64,000 nt of DNA from Pedobacter sp. AJM (GCF_002197755.1 NZ_NHOT01000003.1:62001-126000), one strand, 5' to 3'. Shown: positions 9,413 through 19,604, counted from the first letter of the stretch. Notes: generated from the letters alone by a model not told the origin. Made by a program: numbers and translations.

Positions 9413-9958
9413 ATGGCATTAATCATTTTAGCACACCCTAATTTCGAAAAATCTTTTGCCAATAGCGCAATTATAGCGGTATTGAAGAACAGTAACCTGG
9501 AATTGGAAATCAGGAATATACATGATTTGTATCCAGATTACAATATAGATGCAATAGCAGAACAAGAGGCATTATTGCGACACCAGACTATCGTTTTCCA
9601 ATATCCCATTTATTGGTATAACATGCCGGCTATTTTAAAACAATGGTTTGATGTGGTTTTCGACTATCAGTTTGCCTACGGCTCCAAGGGCGACAAACTC
9701 AAAAACAAAAACTTCCTGCCCAGCTTTACCGTTGGCGCACCTGAAAATGAATACCATACACTGGGCGACCATCATTTTAGGGTTTATGAATTTTGCAAAA
9801 ACCTGGAACAGACAGCTTACTATGCACAGATGAACTATATCAATCCCATTTATTTCCATGGAACATCTTTAGCCGCTGGTTACACAGCGGATGAGGTAAG
9901 AGGAAAAGCTGAAGCACATGCCAGTAAGTTGGTGGCTAAATTGACTGAATTGGGTTAA
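9413..9958 (+). CDS. NAD(P)H-dependent flavodoxin-fold oxidoreductase (KefF/YwrO-like)
   Basis: A 181-residue flavodoxin-like quinone reductase. It opens with a beta strand and Ala-His-Pro-Asn, the flavin phosphate loop of this family. The middle carries Phe-Gln-Tyr-Pro-Ile-Tyr-Trp-Tyr-Asn-Met-Pro-Ala-Ile-Leu-Lys-Gln-Trp-Phe-Asp, the FMN/FAD-binding and dimer segment, followed by a Thr-Val-Gly-Ala-Pro strand. Such enzymes reduce quinones or nitro compounds by two electrons in the cytosol, sparing cells from redox cycling; KefF relatives also regulate potassium efflux. Length is normal. No Kef channel is nearby. The start is fixed by the exact promoter 20 bp upstream, giving a leader of about a dozen bases. 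Likely controlled by the divergent HxlR protein. Confidence 0.9.
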   Translation: MALIILAHPNFEKSFANSAIIAVLKNSNLELEIRNIHDLYPDYNIDAIAEQEALLRHQTIVFQYPIYWYNMPAILKQWFDVVFDYQFAYGSKGDKLKNKNFLPSFTVGAPENEYHTLGDHHFRVYEFCKNLEQTAYYAQMNYINPIYFHGTSLAAGYTADEVRGKAEAHASKLVAKLTELG

Positions 9959-10130
9959 TAGACAAAAGTTATTATTTTAAGGAATAAAGAAGATTCCGGT
10001 AGGCGTTGTGCAATTAACCTGGCCAAACAGACTTTTTCTTAAAAAGAATGCGGAGACATTTTTTATTATGGTGCAACGATAAATACAATAAGTTGTCCTA
10101 TCTTAAACTGTATTCATTTCAGGTTGTATT

Positions 10131-11315
10131 ATGGAGAGATCTTCATTGTTGATTTTTATATTTTTATGTTTTTTTAATACGGCTTTCGGGCAGGACGATC
10201 CCATTCAAGCAGCTACTTATCATTTCCAGGTTAAAGAGAGCCTATTCACCGGCAACGGATCAGATACGCTTAAGAAGTATATTCAACAAGCCCAGTTCTT
10301 CCTCATTGGAGAAGAACATAACATGAAAGCATTACAGGATTTTACAACGGCCATCATCCCCTTTCTTAAAAGCAGCGGATATCAAAACCTTGCGCTCGAA
10401 ATCGGGCCGTTTTCCGCAGAAAAAATAAGGGCGATGTATCAAAACAAACAAACCATCACCGATTTTAATACCAGATATGATTCTGATGTCAAAGGATCAC
10501 CTTTTGGCTTTTTTGAAGGGAAGGAAGAAGAACAATTCAGCAACCAGGCCTTTAGAAACGGATTCAGGCTCTGGGGCCTGGATTTTGAAAATTATAATGC
10601 AGCACTCTTTATCCTGGATGAGCTCTACAGCTTATCAAAAAAAAGCAGCGAACTGGATCGCTCGTATCAAGCTGCCCGACACATCGTGATTGCAGAATAT
10701 GCAAAGGATAGAAAGGATCAGACATACAATCTTCCCGGGAATCTGCTGCATGCCGCAACTGTACAAGCTTTTTTTAAGCGGGTAGCCACCACACCCCAAG
10801 CCAGGTACATCATTAGTCAGCAACTGCGCTCGTGGTACATATACGATGCGCAAAGCCGGAAGAACTGGTATGCCAGGGTTAAAAATATGAGAGATAATTT
10901 CATGCTGCACTATAACCGGGCACTGGAGACGAATAAAAATCCAAAAGTATTTGTTAAAATGGGGGCTGTGCACCTGGCGCGTGGAACCAGTTCCAGCGGA
11001 TTTGAGGAAGTGGGACAGCTGATTGATGAATTAGCCAAAAAGAATAAAAAGAAAGTTTTTTCTGTGATTTCATTTGCGCGGTACCGCATTGATGCCCAAG
11101 GTAAACTGGTGGATTTACTGGAAGAAGCAGATGCAGAACTGCTCAAATATACCACTGCAGCTAGCTGGAGCCTGATCGATTTAAACCGGTTAAGAAATGA
11201 TGCAAAGCAGGGAAAGCTGAAGCTTTCTGAAGCGATGCGATCTTATATGGAACACTATGATATGATGCTGATTCCACCCGCCACCCCATCCATGACCCCA
11301 AATGTTCATCGTTAG
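10131..11315 (+). CDS. Secreted erythromycin-esterase/ChaN-like protein
   Basis: A 394-residue protein with a Sec signal peptide (about residues 1-20, ending Ala-Phe-Gly-Gln). The core matches the EreA/ChaN superfamily: Phe-Leu-Ile-Gly-Glu-Glu-His-Asn near residue 60, Leu-Ala-Leu-Glu-Ile-Gly near 88, Leu-Trp-Gly-Leu-Asp near 150, and Val-Lys-Met-Gly-Ala-Val-His-Leu-Ala-Arg-Gly near 280. The two conserved acidic/His elements that bind metal or substrate in EreA-type enzymes are present. It is more likely an envelope hydrolase of unknown substrate than a macrolide resistance factor, since EreA itself is cytosolic. It is monocistronic and shares a terminator with the convergent locus to its right. 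Confidence 0.75.
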   Translation: MERSSLLIFIFLCFFNTAFGQDDPIQAATYHFQVKESLFTGNGSDTLKKYIQQAQFFLIGEEHNMKALQDFTTAIIPFLKSSGYQNLALEIGPFSAEKIRAMYQNKQTITDFNTRYDSDVKGSPFGFFEGKEEEQFSNQAFRNGFRLWGLDFENYNAALFILDELYSLSKKSSELDRSYQAARHIVIAEYAKDRKDQTYNLPGNLLHAATVQAFFKRVATTPQARYIISQQLRSWYIYDAQSRKNWYARVKNMRDNFMLHYNRALETNKNPKVFVKMGAVHLARGTSSSGFEEVGQLIDELAKKNKKKVFSVISFARYRIDAQGKLVDLLEEADAELLKYTTAASWSLIDLNRLRNDAKQGKLKLSEAMRSYMEHYDMMLIPPATPSMTPNVHR

Positions 11316-11351
11316 TGGCAACCTGATCCGGAAACTATGCTTCAGATAGTC

Positions 11352-11387
11352 AATAACAGGAGCCGCGATCGTATGGCTCCTGTTATT
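11352..11387. terminator. Bidirectional terminator between convergent genes
   Basis: A 13-bp perfect stem, AATAACAGGAGCC at 11352-11364 against 11375-11387, with a 10-nt loop. It lies between the stop of the EreA-like gene (11315) and the stop of the minus-strand FAD oxidoreductase (11404) and can serve both. Confidence 0.8.
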
Positions 11388-11403
11388 CATATGTAATCAG
11401 GCT

Positions 11404-13395
11404 TTATTTGGAAGCCGCAACAAGCAACACCGCATCTGCCGCCACTTTTTCCCCGTTACCGGTAATTTCCACGTAGGGTTTTCCATTTCCGGAAAAAATG
11501 TAGTCGCCCAGCTTTACCCATTCGCCGGAGGTCTGCCCCACTACCTTCACTTCCTCATCCTTTATGACCACTTCCTGAAGCCTTTTTCCATCAAATACTT
11601 TTACAGCGGTGACCGCCTTTCGTTCCGGAAGCTTGGCATAATAGGTGTAGATTTCGTAACGGCCTTTAATATTCGGATCGGGATAATAGCGAATGAAGCT
11701 GCTGCTGTCGGTATGGCCGTCAGACAGGAAATAATCCGGGCCGTAACCACCCCTTTTTTGTACTGACCACTTCCCGGATACTTTTACCCTGAAAGAATCA
11801 CTGTTGTCGATCAATACATCCGGTGCACTGCCATCAGCCAGCGGATTTTCCTTCAGCTGGCGCTGAAGAGCGGCCACATCAACCTCCTGAACCGCTGATT
11901 TTCCGTCAATTGCCTTTACTGCGGCAAGGGCAGCAGATTGTCCCAATACCATAAATACCGGCTCCATGCGAATGGAACCATAGGCAATATGGGTGGCAGA
12001 AAGACAAACCGGCACCAACAGGTTAGCTGCCTCCGTTTCTTTAGGCGTAATAGCCCGGTAAGCAATGGGATAAGGGCCAAAACCACCTTCTTCTACATTG
12101 CCTTCATTTTTAACCATGCCATTTACCACCAGCCGCTCGCAGTTATGAGAATCCATGGTGTACGCCGCCATGCCGATGCCGTCCTGTACCATTTCCCGGC
12201 CTTCACAATGGTGCTGGGTCATCACCAGCGCACCTTTCATTCGCCTGGCTTCGCGCACGTAAAGCTGATGTGTCCAGTTTTCATTATCCATATACTCATC
12301 CTTGGGATATCCCCACTCGTTCATCTCCGCCCGGATGTGTTCCGGAATGCGCGGATCATGGCCCACAAAGTAAAGTAAACCCTTGGTATAATCGGTGTGG
12401 GCAGACCATATTTCCTGCCGCTTCCGGTAATCTGCATCCGGATAATCCCAGTTCATGCCGATCATATCCGTCGAAAATCCGTTGCGGTTATTGATATCCG
12501 TTTTTTGGTTGGGCATCCTGCTCCAGATAAACACATCCTGTAATGATTTCCAGGTTCTTTTTTCCATCTGGCGGATCAGCAGTTCGTAGCGCTCGGGCTG
12601 ATAATGGGCCGGTTTGGTGATCGGGATCCGGTTTTTGGGGTCGTTACTGAGGCAAATCCTAAAATTGTAGGCTTGTACCTTATTATCGCCACTTCCCTTT
12701 TCGGCCAACTGACCCTTGGTGATACCCCAGAGCAAACCGCTTTTCGCATCGCCTTTAACTTTGTAAGGATCAATCCCATCAGGAAGCTGGTGACCATTGG
12801 TGAGCTGAACGCCGTTAAAGGTTTCACCGTAGGCGGTATTGGCTTCCCTTCCCACCACGTAGGAAACACCTGCCCTCGCCATTACATCGCCTTCATAAGA
12901 ACAATCAATAAACATTTTCGCTTTCACGCGGCCAACCGAACGGGGACCAGTTGATTCGAGCAGGATTTCAGTAATCACATTACCCTGTTTTTTCACTGCG
13001 GTTATCCGGTGCTGGTACAATACGGGCACCTTTGCCTTTTCAAGGTAAGTATGGAAGATATCTTCAGCCACATGAGGTTCAAAAATCCATTGCTCAAATT
13101 GACCATAATGCTGCCCTACCCGCCTGTAGAAATCAAGCGCGATTCCACTAATGGCGTATTTATTCCCGATATCAGTTAAGCCCAGTCCGCCGGAACTCAT
13201 TCCACCCACGTGTTTTCCGGGTTCAATGAGCAATACCGATTTTCCGTATTTAGCGGCGGTATAGGCGGCCACTACCCCTGCTGAGGTAGCACCGTAAATA
13301 CAAACATCATAACTTTTATTTGATGTCTGCTGCGCCTTCAGGCTGTTCAAAGTGATCAGCAGACCTAAAACGGTCAATTTGATTTTATTGCTCAT
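11404..13395 (-). CDS. Secreted FAD-dependent oxidoreductase with golvesin-like C-terminal domain
   Basis: A 663-residue protein with a signal peptide (residues 1-21). The dinucleotide fold starts at residues 31-44 (Tyr-Gly-Ala-Thr-Ser-Ala-Gly-Val-Val-Ala-Ala), followed by Glu-Pro-Gly-Lys-His-Val-Gly-Gly-Met-Ser-Ser-Gly-Gly, the hallmark of the FAD_oxidored (PF12831) family. Residues about 535-660 form a beta-sandwich like the golvesin/xanthan-lyase-associated domain. Proteins of this kind recur beside SusC/SusD pairs, often annotated as xanthan lyase, and probably oxidise or isomerise a sugar or glycoside in the periplasm. It is the last gene of the sigma-FecR-SusC-SusD run; its start is 2 bp from the SusD stop, so it is almost certainly cotranscribed. 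Confidence 0.88.
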   Translation of the reverse strand: MSNKIKLTVLGLLITLNSLKAQQTSNKSYDVCIYGATSAGVVAAYTAAKYGKSVLLIEPGKHVGGMSSGGLGLTDIGNKYAISGIALDFYRRVGQHYGQFEQWIFEPHVAEDIFHTYLEKAKVPVLYQHRITAVKKQGNVITEILLESTGPRSVGRVKAKMFIDCSYEGDVMARAGVSYVVGREANTAYGETFNGVQLTNGHQLPDGIDPYKVKGDAKSGLLWGITKGQLAEKGSGDNKVQAYNFRICLSNDPKNRIPITKPAHYQPERYELLIRQMEKRTWKSLQDVFIWSRMPNQKTDINNRNGFSTDMIGMNWDYPDADYRKRQEIWSAHTDYTKGLLYFVGHDPRIPEHIRAEMNEWGYPKDEYMDNENWTHQLYVREARRMKGALVMTQHHCEGREMVQDGIGMAAYTMDSHNCERLVVNGMVKNEGNVEEGGFGPYPIAYRAITPKETEAANLLVPVCLSATHIAYGSIRMEPVFMVLGQSAALAAVKAIDGKSAVQEVDVAALQRQLKENPLADGSAPDVLIDNSDSFRVKVSGKWSVQKRGGYGPDYFLSDGHTDSSSFIRYYPDPNIKGRYEIYTYYAKLPERKAVTAVKVFDGKRLQEVVIKDEEVKVVGQTSGEWVKLGDYIFSGNGKPYVEITGNGEKVAADAVLLVAASK

Positions 13396-13397
13396 CT

Positions 13398-15077
13398 TTA
13401 ATATTTAGGGTTTTGAATCAGTTTGGGGTTGGTGACGGTTTCAATGTTTGGAATCGGCCAAAGGTAATCTCTGCCGGTATCAAACACCCGGGTTTCAATC
13501 ACCCGCATATCTGCCCGGTTGGCCACGTTATTATAACTGGCGAGGCCGTTTTCATCGATCTGTGGCGGACCGGCCAGCAGCCCTCTTTGTACCCGTCCAT
13601 AAAAATTACCGGTCATGGCTTTATCGGCAATGCGCCATCTTCTCAGGTCAGACAACCTGAGCCCTTCCATCGCCAGTTCATACAAACGTTCCTTACGCAC
13701 CAGGCTTCTGAATGATGCCGTGCTTTGTCCGGCCGGGATAAGGGGCATGTTCACACTGGGTCTGGCCCTTACCAGGTTAATGGCATCATAGGCCGACTGG
13801 TCAAGCTGGCCAAGCTCATTTTTGGCTTCGGCATAAATTAACAGTACTTCGGCATACCGGATCTGGATCACATTGATCTCTGAATTACTGCGGTCGGCCT
13901 TATCATCCAGGTCGACATATTTTTTCCAGCAATAGCCGGTAAAGGTAGCAAAGGCATTTAGCGCATCCTGGTTATCCACGCGCGTGGCCGGAGTAGTATT
14001 GTAATTCCAGCATTTTACGCTATCGCGATGGGTTTCAAATTGGTAGTTGTAAAAAACAGAACCCGGCACCGCAATGGTAAAGGTAAGCCTCGGATCTCTG
14101 TTCTTGTATGGTGCTTTCGGATCAAACAGGGGCGACTGGTCGATGTTAAGACCATCGGTGCAGGGATACACATCAACCAGCGATTGCGAGGGCACTTTAT
14201 TGGTAAAACCCAGTCCGTTTCTGGAAAGCAGCGCATTTGGGGTGGAATGTGTTTTCGTTCTGGATGCCTTGAGGTACTGGAAAGCCCAGATGATTTCAGG
14301 AGAGCTTTGCCCGGCATAAGAAAACAGTGTGCCGTAGTTATTGTGCAGGCTATATATTTTCAAATCCATGACGGCCTTTGCCGCTTCTGCAGCTTCTGCC
14401 CACCTGGCATTGTTTAATGCCGTTCTGGCTTTAAAAGCCAGGGCCGTACCCCTTGTCGCCCGCCCTGCATCAGCACCTGAATAGTTAAGTGGCAAATCTG
14501 CAGCGGCTTCTGTAAACTCTTTTAATATAAATTCCACAATAGCTGCCTTTTCTGTTTTGGCTACCTGGGCAGTTTCGAGTGTGAGCACATTGGTGATCAG
14601 GGGCACACTGCCGAAATAATCGGTCAGGTACTGGTAGGTATAAGCCCTTATAAAACGTGCTTCAGCCTTTGAGCGGTTGTAGATGGCCACCGTGGATTTG
14701 TCCTTAACCTTGTCAATATTATCGAGGATGAAATTGCATTTTGCAATGACCTTGTAGGCTTCTGTCCATACGCTGATCGCCAGACCGTTATTGCTGTCCT
14801 GGTTTCCTTTGCCCAGGCTTTGCAATGGGCTATTGTTACGGTCCCAACCGATATCCGTACCATTATCCAGGAGCAGGTTCAACGGCATGTTATCCAGCGG
14901 AGCGTAATTGGCATAACGATATAAACCATTCACCGCCAGTACGAGTTCGTCCTGATTGCTGAAATAGGTTTCATCAGAGGGGCCACTCAACGGTGTTTTA
15001 TCCAGATAATTTTTCTGGCAGGATGATAATCCGAGCAGTAAAAAAACAATGATCGAACAGTATATTTTATTTTTCAT
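13398..15077 (-). CDS. SusD/RagB-family nutrient-binding lipoprotein
   Basis: A 559-residue outer-membrane lipoprotein with the acylated Cys20 in Leu-Ser-Ser-Cys, followed by Gln-Lys-Asn-Tyr-Leu-Asp-Lys-Thr-Pro-Leu, the usual SusD opening. TPR-like helices follow (for example Tyr-Arg-Ala/Asn-Arg-Ser-Lys-Ala-Glu-Ala-Arg-Phe-Ile-Arg-Ala-Tyr near residue 135), and the C-terminal Arg-Lys-Glu-Arg-Leu-Tyr-Glu-Leu-Ala-Met-Glu-Gly-Leu-Arg segment and the Leu-Trp-Pro-Ile-Pro end are typical. It caps the SusC barrel encoded just upstream (11-bp gap) and binds the transported ligand at the cell surface. The ligand cannot be read from the sequence. Confidence 0.96.
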   Translation of the reverse strand: MKNKIYCSIIVFLLLGLSSCQKNYLDKTPLSGPSDETYFSNQDELVLAVNGLYRYANYAPLDNMPLNLLLDNGTDIGWDRNNSPLQSLGKGNQDSNNGLAISVWTEAYKVIAKCNFILDNIDKVKDKSTVAIYNRSKAEARFIRAYTYQYLTDYFGSVPLITNVLTLETAQVAKTEKAAIVEFILKEFTEAAADLPLNYSGADAGRATRGTALAFKARTALNNARWAEAAEAAKAVMDLKIYSLHNNYGTLFSYAGQSSPEIIWAFQYLKASRTKTHSTPNALLSRNGLGFTNKVPSQSLVDVYPCTDGLNIDQSPLFDPKAPYKNRDPRLTFTIAVPGSVFYNYQFETHRDSVKCWNYNTTPATRVDNQDALNAFATFTGYCWKKYVDLDDKADRSNSEINVIQIRYAEVLLIYAEAKNELGQLDQSAYDAINLVRARPSVNMPLIPAGQSTASFRSLVRKERLYELAMEGLRLSDLRRWRIADKAMTGNFYGRVQRGLLAGPPQIDENGLASYNNVANRADMRVIETRVFDTGRDYLWPIPNIETVTNPKLIQNPKY

Positions 15078-15088
15078 GTGTGTTAAAA

Positions 15089-18000
15089 TTAAAAAGATGC
15101 TTCTAAACCAAAACTGTAAACCTTTACCTGCGGATAGATATTTCCGGCACCCACAGGGGCCTCTACGTCATATCCCTGCCAAAAGCGATCGAAAGAGCCC
15201 AGGTTTGATCCATTGGCAAAGACCCTGATCCTTTTCAAGGCCACCTTCTGCGCGATGCTCACCGGAAGGGTATAACCGATCTGAACATTCTTTACCCGCA
15301 CATATGATGCATCTTTCAGGAAATAGGTAGACACCTGTTCGTTATTGGTTTCACCAAAGGCCAGCCTTGGGTATGCGGCATTTGGATTGCCGGGTGTCCA
15401 GCGGTCTTTATTGTCCTCGCGGATGGTTCCACCGATGGCTCCGCCCACATTAAAAGGCAAGATACCAGGCCCCGCCAGGTAACCATTGGCCTTGCCCACG
15501 CCCTGGATCACCACTGAAAAATCAAAGCCTTTGTATGAACCGCCCAGATTGGTTGCAAAGGTGTAGCGTGGAATGGTGCTGCCCATCACAATCTTATCTG
15601 ATTCGTTAATGATATTGTCTCCGTTTTGATCAACATATCGGATATCACCTGCCTTAACTGATCCGAATTGCTTGGCATGAGCAGCCACCTCGGCATCAGA
15701 AGCAAACAATCCATCTGCCTGGTAACCAAACAGGGAAGCAATGGGATAACCTTCCCGGTTAACGGTTAAACCAGTCTGATTAATTCCCCGCATGTCGATA
15801 ATCTTATTTTTCACATCGGAGATATTGACACTCACATTGTAATTAAATTCGTTCAGCTTTCCCCGGTAAGCAAGTCCCAGCTCCCAGCCGATATTATCCA
15901 CCACCCCTGCATTCTGGTAAGGCTTTTCAAAGCCCACAATTAAGGGGATATCCAGCGGTAACAGGATGTCGCTCGTTCTTCTCCGGTAATAGTCGGCCGT
16001 GATGTTCAGGTTCTTAAAAAGGGTCAGGTCCAAACCAATATTTTTTTCTTCGGTACTTTCCCATGAAATGAGCTTGTTGGCCAGGGTATTTAAGGCCGCC
16101 GTATTCACAATCTGCTTTCCAAGTGTATAAGATTCCAGTAAAATGGTGGTAATGGAGGGATAGGTACCGATGTTCTGGTTACCCAGTTTACCCCATGATA
16201 CACGGAGTTTAGCCTCACTGATTACATTTTTTAAACCGGCCATGAAATTTTCTTCCGATATGCGCCAGCCTGCAGAAGCAGAAGGGAAAAACCCATATTT
16301 ATGACCGGCAGAGAAACGGGAGGAACCATCATAACGGGCATTGATTTCCAGGAGGTATTTATCCTTGTATACATAGTTAAACCTGCTGAACAGCGATTGC
16401 AGGGCCCATTCTTCTTCACTGCCGGTAGCCTGCTGGTTTTGGGCAGAGCCCGCATTTAATACCGGGTAATCTGGTAAAATATAGGTATCGCGGTAGGCAT
16501 TGGTCCATTGATTAAAATAGTCTTCCCTTGATGCACCGGCCAGTAATTTAAGGTTATGGTCTCCAAAAGTCTTGGAAGCCGTTACCGTTGCACGCATATT
16601 GTTAAAAAAAGACTGACTGTTATATTGCGTTAATGAACTGAGTGCAGGCGTTAAATAGCTGGTGGCCCCATTGGGCAGGTAAGACTGAATGGCTTTCCGG
16701 AAATTTTTAGATGAAGATAAGGCATATTTGGGTGAATAAACGGCTTCCATCTCCAGCCATTCCACAGGTTTATAATTCAATGCTGCGTTAATGCTGCCAA
16801 AAGGTGCATTGGTACGGTTAGCTCCCCCTTCTTTACCGGCTGAAATGGGATTGAATCCATTCCATCCCACCCCCCACTGGCCACTTTGGTTCACCCCGAT
16901 CTGATTGGCTGGAATGCTGTTCATCCACTGGAAAATGGCATCAGAAGTTGCAGAAGGATCAGTGGTGATGGCATTGACGTACTGAAGATCTATCCTGGCC
17001 TTCAACTTATCTGAAAAAGCAATATCCGCATTGCTCCTGATGGTATATCTTTTGAAGCCTGAATTTTCGATGATGCCTTTCTGGTCGAGCAACCCGAATG
17101 AACCCAGCAGCTTTACCTTTTGGGTGCCGCCCTGTATGGTTAAAAAATGACTTTGCTGCAAACCTGAACCGGTTAAGGTTTCCTTCTGCCAGTCGGTATT
17201 CGGGTAAAGATCAGAACTGGCGCCATTCTGCTCCCGGTATTTCTGGATCAGTGCATCCGAATATAAGGGTGTACGCCCGGTATTGACGTAGGCCTCATTG
17301 GTTAAGAGCATATGGTCAAGCGCATCCACCAGATCGGGCATATTGGTCGGCTCCTGCCAGCCGATGTAATTATTATAGGAAATGCTGACCTGATCAGCAG
17401 CGGCTCTTTTTGTGGTCACGAGGATCACACCATTTGCTGCCCTTGAACCATAAATAGAGGCCGACGCAGCATCTTTTAAAATGGAGATGGATTCGATCAG
17501 GTTTGGATCAATATTATTCATACTGCCCTCAATCCCGTCAATCATCACCAGCGGGTTAGGATCGCTGAGTGTTCCGATCCCCCTGATCCTGATGGTACCG
17601 GCATCGCCACCCGGCCGGCCCGAACTTTGCCTTACCGTAACCCCTGGTGCCATACCTTGCAGTGCTGCTGAAGTTTGTCCGACAGGTCGCGCAGCCAAGT
17701 CTTTACCTGAAACCTGCGAAACGGCCCCCGTTAAATTCACTTTCTTTTGAACACCATAACCTACCACAACCACCTCATTTAAATTCTCATTCAGGGGAAG
17801 TAATTTCACGTTGATCTGGTTATTCGTTCCTACCGGTATTTCCTGTGGGGTATAGCCCACATAGGAAAAAATCAGGATATCGCCGGCATTGGCATTGATC
17901 TTATAGCGGCCATTCTGATCACTAACCGTTCCGCCGCTGCTACTTCCCTTGATCTTAATGCCTGCACCTGGAATAGGTGATCCGTTTTCATCTGTGATCA

Positions 18001-18397
18001 CACCAGTTTTATCTTCCACTTTGGGGCTGCTCAAGGCTGCCGGTTTGCGCGGTTCAGGGCCTGGCTTTGGAGTGGTCTTTTGCAGAATAATATACTGTTC
18101 TTTAATTGTCCAGTCGAGCCCCTTTCCCTTCAGGCTGACATGCAGAACCTCATTTAATTCGGCCTGCTTAAAGCTGATGGTGATTTTCTCTGCATCGTCA
18201 AGAATTTTATTGCTGTAGAAAACCGTCAGCCCGGTTTGTGCTTTTATGCTTTTAAATACTGAGGCAAAGGTGATGTTTTTGCCTTCAATGCTGATTTTCC
18301 CGATGGCCTGCGATTGTGCGCCCGTGGCCAGGGTAAAAAGCAGCATCAAAATAATTGGCAGGCAAAGCCGACCCCTTCGGGTAAGATTTTTTTTCAT
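15089..18397 (-). CDS. SusC/RagA-family TonB-dependent transporter with STN domain
   Basis: An 1102-residue outer-membrane transporter. In order: signal peptide (about 1-29), a secretin/TonB N-terminal STN domain (about 34-88), a carboxypeptidase-like regulatory domain (about 128-210), the junction Leu-Asn-Glu-Val-Val-Val-Val-Gly-Tyr-Gly, a plug domain (to about 330) and a 22-strand barrel ending in aromatic Phe. The STN domain is what contacts FecR in transporters that signal inward, and a FecR gene and ECF sigma gene lie directly upstream. This is therefore a trans-envelope switch: ligand binding relays through STN to FecR and the sigma factor. It pairs with the SusD downstream to import a glycan or related compound. 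Confidence 0.96.
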   Translation of the reverse strand: MKKNLTRRGRLCLPIILMLLFTLATGAQSQAIGKISIEGKNITFASVFKSIKAQTGLTVFYSNKILDDAEKITISFKQAELNEVLHVSLKGKGLDWTIKEQYIILQKTTPKPGPEPRKPAALSSPKVEDKTGVITDENGSPIPGAGIKIKGSSSGGTVSDQNGRYKINANAGDILIFSYVGYTPQEIPVGTNNQINVKLLPLNENLNEVVVVGYGVQKKVNLTGAVSQVSGKDLAARPVGQTSAALQGMAPGVTVRQSSGRPGGDAGTIRIRGIGTLSDPNPLVMIDGIEGSMNNIDPNLIESISILKDAASASIYGSRAANGVILVTTKRAAADQVSISYNNYIGWQEPTNMPDLVDALDHMLLTNEAYVNTGRTPLYSDALIQKYREQNGASSDLYPNTDWQKETLTGSGLQQSHFLTIQGGTQKVKLLGSFGLLDQKGIIENSGFKRYTIRSNADIAFSDKLKARIDLQYVNAITTDPSATSDAIFQWMNSIPANQIGVNQSGQWGVGWNGFNPISAGKEGGANRTNAPFGSINAALNYKPVEWLEMEAVYSPKYALSSSKNFRKAIQSYLPNGATSYLTPALSSLTQYNSQSFFNNMRATVTASKTFGDHNLKLLAGASREDYFNQWTNAYRDTYILPDYPVLNAGSAQNQQATGSEEEWALQSLFSRFNYVYKDKYLLEINARYDGSSRFSAGHKYGFFPSASAGWRISEENFMAGLKNVISEAKLRVSWGKLGNQNIGTYPSITTILLESYTLGKQIVNTAALNTLANKLISWESTEEKNIGLDLTLFKNLNITADYYRRRTSDILLPLDIPLIVGFEKPYQNAGVVDNIGWELGLAYRGKLNEFNYNVSVNISDVKNKIIDMRGINQTGLTVNREGYPIASLFGYQADGLFASDAEVAAHAKQFGSVKAGDIRYVDQNGDNIINESDKIVMGSTIPRYTFATNLGGSYKGFDFSVVIQGVGKANGYLAGPGILPFNVGGAIGGTIREDNKDRWTPGNPNAAYPRLAFGETNNEQVSTYFLKDASYVRVKNVQIGYTLPVSIAQKVALKRIRVFANGSNLGSFDRFWQGYDVEAPVGAGNIYPQVKVYSFGLEASF

Positions 18398-18473
18398 AAC
18401 AGTTAAAAGTTTATAAGTGGTTTTGCATAAGATGCAACTTTAACTGAAACGGGTGAAGGGCGGGACAAAAAAT

Positions 18474-19604
18474 TTATTTAAAAGTCAGCACACCATTTTT
18501 AAGGGTGGCCTGAATGCCCGAACTGAGCTCCAGGTTGGAGATGACCACCTCCAGCGGCAAGCTTTTATTGATCTCGCCCGTAAAGGTTTGTCCGGCCAGA
18601 TCAGGCTGCAGGAAAACCACCTTCACATCAAACCAACGCCCAAGCACCTGAGCAATGTCGCCTAAGGAGCGGTTGTGGAAATTATAAAGGCCCTTGCGCC
18701 AGGATAACAGTTCCTGGGCATCAAAAGGTTGTTTGGTTAAGCCATCCGGGGTGGCATTCACCTGTTCACCGGGTTTTAAATCAATGACCTTCCTGTCTTT
18801 TACCGCCGATACTGATCCTGCCACCAGTGCAGTAGAAAAGCTTCGCTGATCATAAGCATTGACGTTAAAGGAAGTACCATGAACCTGAACATCGGCAAAA
18901 GCCGTGTGCACCACAAATTTCCGTTTTTGTTCATGTGCCACTTCAAAATAAGCCTCACCGGTTAAATAAACTTCCCTGATCTGCTGATTAAAGTTATAGG
19001 GAAATTTCAAAGTAGAAGCCGAATTCAGCCACACTTGTGTACCATCGGGTAATCTGATCTTATACTCTTTGGTAGCTGGCACATATAAGGTGGCCTGATC
19101 CGTATCATTTGCCTGATCGGCCTGATAAGTCAGTTCATTTTCTTTGGCTTGTCCGCTTAAACCATCCTGGTTAATGTGACGGTCAGTGTTGAGTTCAATA
19201 GCTCGGCCATCACTGGTTTTGAGGTATACCTGATTGGTTTGGATAGCTGATGGCGAAGGACCATGACTACTGCCTTTATCTGCATAAAAACGCCATACCA
19301 GCGGCATACCGATCAAGAGTGTGGCAGCAACAGCAATGTATTTTAAATTCCGGTAAAAAAGTGGTTTTGTTTTTTGATCCTCCAGTTTTGGACTTAGCTT
19401 TTGCCACGCTGCTTTTTCATCCAATAATGATAAAAATGTTGCGGCATCAGGCTCCTCCATTTTCGCTTTCAGCTTCAGCCAGTATGCTTTAATTTCAGGA
19501 ATATCAGCGATTGCTTTTTCTGCAATTGTATCATCGCCATCACTGATCGTTCCCGCCATTTTTTCAAACAGAAGCCCTTTAATATATTCCTCTTTATATT
19601 CCAT
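18474..19604 (-). CDS. FecR-family anti-sigma factor
   Basis: A 376-residue single-pass inner-membrane regulator. The cytosolic N-terminus (about 1-85) binds the sigma factor. A membrane segment lies at about residues 90-110 (Ile-Ala-Val-Ala-Ala-Thr-Leu-Leu-Ile-Gly). The periplasmic FecR domain contains Leu-Pro-Asp-Gly-Thr-Gln-Val-Trp-Leu-Asn-Ser, then Gly-Glu-Ala-Tyr-Phe-Glu-Val and Val-His-Gly-Thr-Ser-Phe-Asn-Val, followed by a C-terminal DUF4974 domain (about 300-376) that engages the transporter STN domain. It sits 42 bp after the sigma gene and 76 bp before the SusC gene. Confidence 0.95.
   Translation of the reverse strand: MEYKEEYIKGLLFEKMAGTISDGDDTIAEKAIADIPEIKAYWLKLKAKMEEPDAATFLSLLDEKAAWQKLSPKLEDQKTKPLFYRNLKYIAVAATLLIGMPLVWRFYADKGSSHGPSPSAIQTNQVYLKTSDGRAIELNTDRHINQDGLSGQAKENELTYQADQANDTDQATLYVPATKEYKIRLPDGTQVWLNSASTLKFPYNFNQQIREVYLTGEAYFEVAHEQKRKFVVHTAFADVQVHGTSFNVNAYDQRSFSTALVAGSVSAVKDRKVIDLKPGEQVNATPDGLTKQPFDAQELLSWRKGLYNFHNRSLGDIAQVLGRWFDVKVVFLQPDLAGQTFTGEINKSLPLEVVISNLELSSGIQATLKNGVLTFK

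Noticed and set aside
10131..11315. Macrolide resistance esterase
   Set aside because: The EreA-like motifs are present, but the protein has an export signal, and the superfamily is broad; resistance cannot be claimed from the sequence.
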